Shown: positions 62,601 to 64,000 of the stretch, one piece after another
Numbering within the stretch: position 1 is the stretch's first letter
Layout: each line of letters begins with the position of its first letter
Assembly: GCA_020081605.1 (NCBI GenBank)
Contig: JAHREC010000062.1
Span: 186,001 to 250,000, forward strand
Length of the DNA stretch: 64,000 nucleotides
Origin: Albifimbria verrucaria
Lineage: Eukaryota > Ascomycota > Sordariomycetes > Hypocreales > Stachybotryaceae
Reading direction: 5' to 3'
Program-made: the position numbers and the translations under genes
The notes under the pieces: model-generated
What the model saw: only the letters and a program-made list of their open reading frames with translations
Told to the model about the DNA's origin: nothing
The model's database searches: none

Positions 62601-62722
62601 GACAAGTCCTTCTCGTATAGGTCGTTGCCAGGACCATCAAGATCTTCAACGCCTTCTTGGCTCTGAGCAAACACGGAGGCACTTAGAGCCGCAACAGAAG
62701 CGAGGAACTTCTTAAGATGCAT
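59686..62722 (-). CDS. Secreted alpha-glucosidase, glycoside hydrolase family 31 (frameshifts)
   Basis: Releases glucose from the non-reducing ends of maltose/starch-type oligosaccharides. ATG 62722; [20 protein letters not shown] signal. N-terminal beta-domain then [41 protein letters not shown] (here [20 protein letters not shown]), [11 protein letters not shown] with the nucleophile Asp, [19 protein letters not shown], and [20 protein letters not shown]. At least three introns: 60703-60768, one before [10 protein letters not shown], and one before [11 protein letters not shown]. One-base losses lie near 61500-61512, near 61300 and at 60155-60156. An Arg/Gln/Gly-rich segment at about 61010-61210 looks disordered. 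C-terminal beta-domain ends GKYELKVL. Confidence 0.9.
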
Positions 62723-62811
62723 GATGGAGATAAAGGGTGCCCATGGAAGAGCAAGAATGCATAGGGGCGAGTTGGGCTGCTTTGTTCACGGAAGGCCCAT
62801 CGCGGTCAACA

Positions 62812-62819
62812 CTTATATA
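62812..62819 (-). promoter_or_regulatory. TATA box of the GH31 gene
   Basis: TATATAAG on the minus strand about 90-97 bases upstream of the start codon at 62722. Confidence 0.5.
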
Positions 62820-64000
62820 CTTCACCTCTGCCCTTCCCCACAATGGAACGTCGGCGTCTATTCGGTCAATAGATGCAGAAATCAAAATCCCGCAGCCGCC
62901 CCTGCAACGATCACTCGTGGCTGAGGATTGGTTCTGGCGGACATTGGCTGTTGGAAATCCTTGGTGTTGTTCACATTGAATGTCGTAGTTCCCACATTCC
63001 AACAACCTGTTAGCTGTGACCCCATACCGCTGCGTACATACTAGTGGTACTTGGTGGAAGAAAGACAAAGCGCTAATAGGGAATGCCAGTGTCTTAACCC
63101 CAGCTCTCACATGCAACCCTTGAGAATTATATCATTTGGTCCCATCGAACTGCCCACTAAGTGGGCCACCCGGATGATTAGACCGAGTGCGGAGAAGTCT
63201 GGATCGGCTGGGTCACCGTTACGTATGGTTGCCCAAAGAGTTGCCTGGCGCATGAGAGAGACCTTGATGGGATATTGAGTTAGTATGGGCATCACAAAGC
63301 AAGCTCCTAGACTGGGAAACCGAGAACTCAGCAGATAGGAGTTCTGAGCTTCAATAACGGTCACCCATGGATGCCCTTTTGCAAAAGCGAGTGAGAGTAA
63401 TAATGACGAATTGTTACAGACAGCAAGGTCATTCTCGTTGACCCCGCGTACGTTCCCCGGTCTCTTCCCCGCAGGCGGAGACTCCGCCTTCCACCCCTGC
63501 ACGGCGCACATCATCATGCGATCTGGTAAGGTCGATGACAAGGGTTCAACCCCGCTTAAAGCAAGCCAGCCTGCACTCCGGCTCTTCCTCGGTGGCAATA
63601 GCAATATCTTCTCTTCTCTCTGATGTTATTCGGATGGAAAAGGTTAAGGAGCTGTTTGATTTGCCGGAAGCTATGTCCAAAGGAGCCTCCACAGCTTTAG
63701 TAGCTGGTTAAATGAGGTGGATTCAACGCAATCCAGAATGTTGTCGGTCCAACAAGTATCTTAGCGGGGTCAATAAAATCTCCCTACTTGCTATGTCAGC
63801 ACGGTTTCAAGGAATCTTGTATGTCATGCTTCTCATGCTTGGTATCCTTAGTCTAGGACTCCCTGCGCAACTGTCAGGATACTCGACAGAGATGATGGTT
63901 CCAGAGGTACTTAATGGCAACCCTTTTTGTGATGTGGGTTGGAAACTTGTCGTTCGGATACTCACAGACTTTAAGATAGAGGATCATGAACCCAAAATAT
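62820..64000. other. Upstream region of GH31 and window end
   Basis: A 165-codon minus frame (63107-63604) reads FSALGLIIRVAHLVGSSMGP near its end but matches no family I know; it may be chance. At 63634-63711 a plus frame reads MEKVKELFDLPEAMSKGAST, too short to assign. Confidence 0.3.

Noticed and set aside
63107..63604. 165-codon minus-strand frame at window end
   Set aside because: Length alone is weak evidence here; no domain recognised and no start context.

Overview
The window looks like nuclear DNA of a filamentous ascomycete (Pezizomycotina). Genes are monocistronic, on both strands, with short GT..AG introns (about 42-76 nt) and GTAAGT/GTATGT/GTGAGT donors. Fungal-only families are present: Zn(II)2Cys6 regulators with the fungal middle-homology region, a DUF7704 membrane protein, an Est1-type protein, AA9 oxygenases with CBM1, CE5 and PL3. 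I cannot fix the class; the plant-wall enzyme load suits a plant-associated or litter-decaying fungus. No tRNA, rRNA, transposase or CRISPR array was recognised.

Layout. 1-400: end of a DUF7704 membrane protein. 635-5835: two adjacent minus-strand Zn2Cys6 regulators of the same subfamily. 6394-8127: a TPP-dependent pyruvate/indolepyruvate-type decarboxylase, divergent from regulator 2. 8385-10113: an aromatic-type aminotransferase convergent with it. These four genes could form an Ehrlich-type unit (aromatic amino acid to 2-oxo acid to aldehyde) with its own regulators. 12744-16467: an Est1-type protein, a multipass membrane protein and an orphan four-helix membrane protein. 19224-21126: a secreted type-B carboxylesterase. 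24655-24870: a small secreted protein. 27008-27864: PL3 pectate lyase. 29442-30412: AA9 with a charged tail. 32347-36148: a PLP aminotransferase and a divergent Zn2Cys6 regulator. 36381-38658: a protein with two GH43-like domains. 39978-40442: TMEM14. 41825-42984: ferritin-like LsdA/Rds1. 44859-45959: AA9-CBM1. 48140-48998: cutinase. 49918-50452: orphan secreted/membrane protein. 52666-53320: Cys-rich exon candidates. 54011-55352: PL1-CBM1. 56883-58646: amino-acid permease. 59686-62722: GH31 alpha-glucosidase. From 19 kb onward the window is thus dense in secreted polysaccharide-degrading enzymes, with long gene-poor spacers.

The most striking feature is the state of the coding sequence. At least fourteen genes are interrupted by single-base deletions (more than 30 counted by hand). 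Most shorten a homopolymer by one base, and family-like protein resumes at once in the next frame. Adding back one base in the run restores the domain each time. PL3, the second aminotransferase, regulator 3, TMEM14 and the cutinase read through intact. The simplest explanation is systematic homopolymer under-calling in a draft assembly. Mass gene decay is less likely. Gene spans below join across these shifts.
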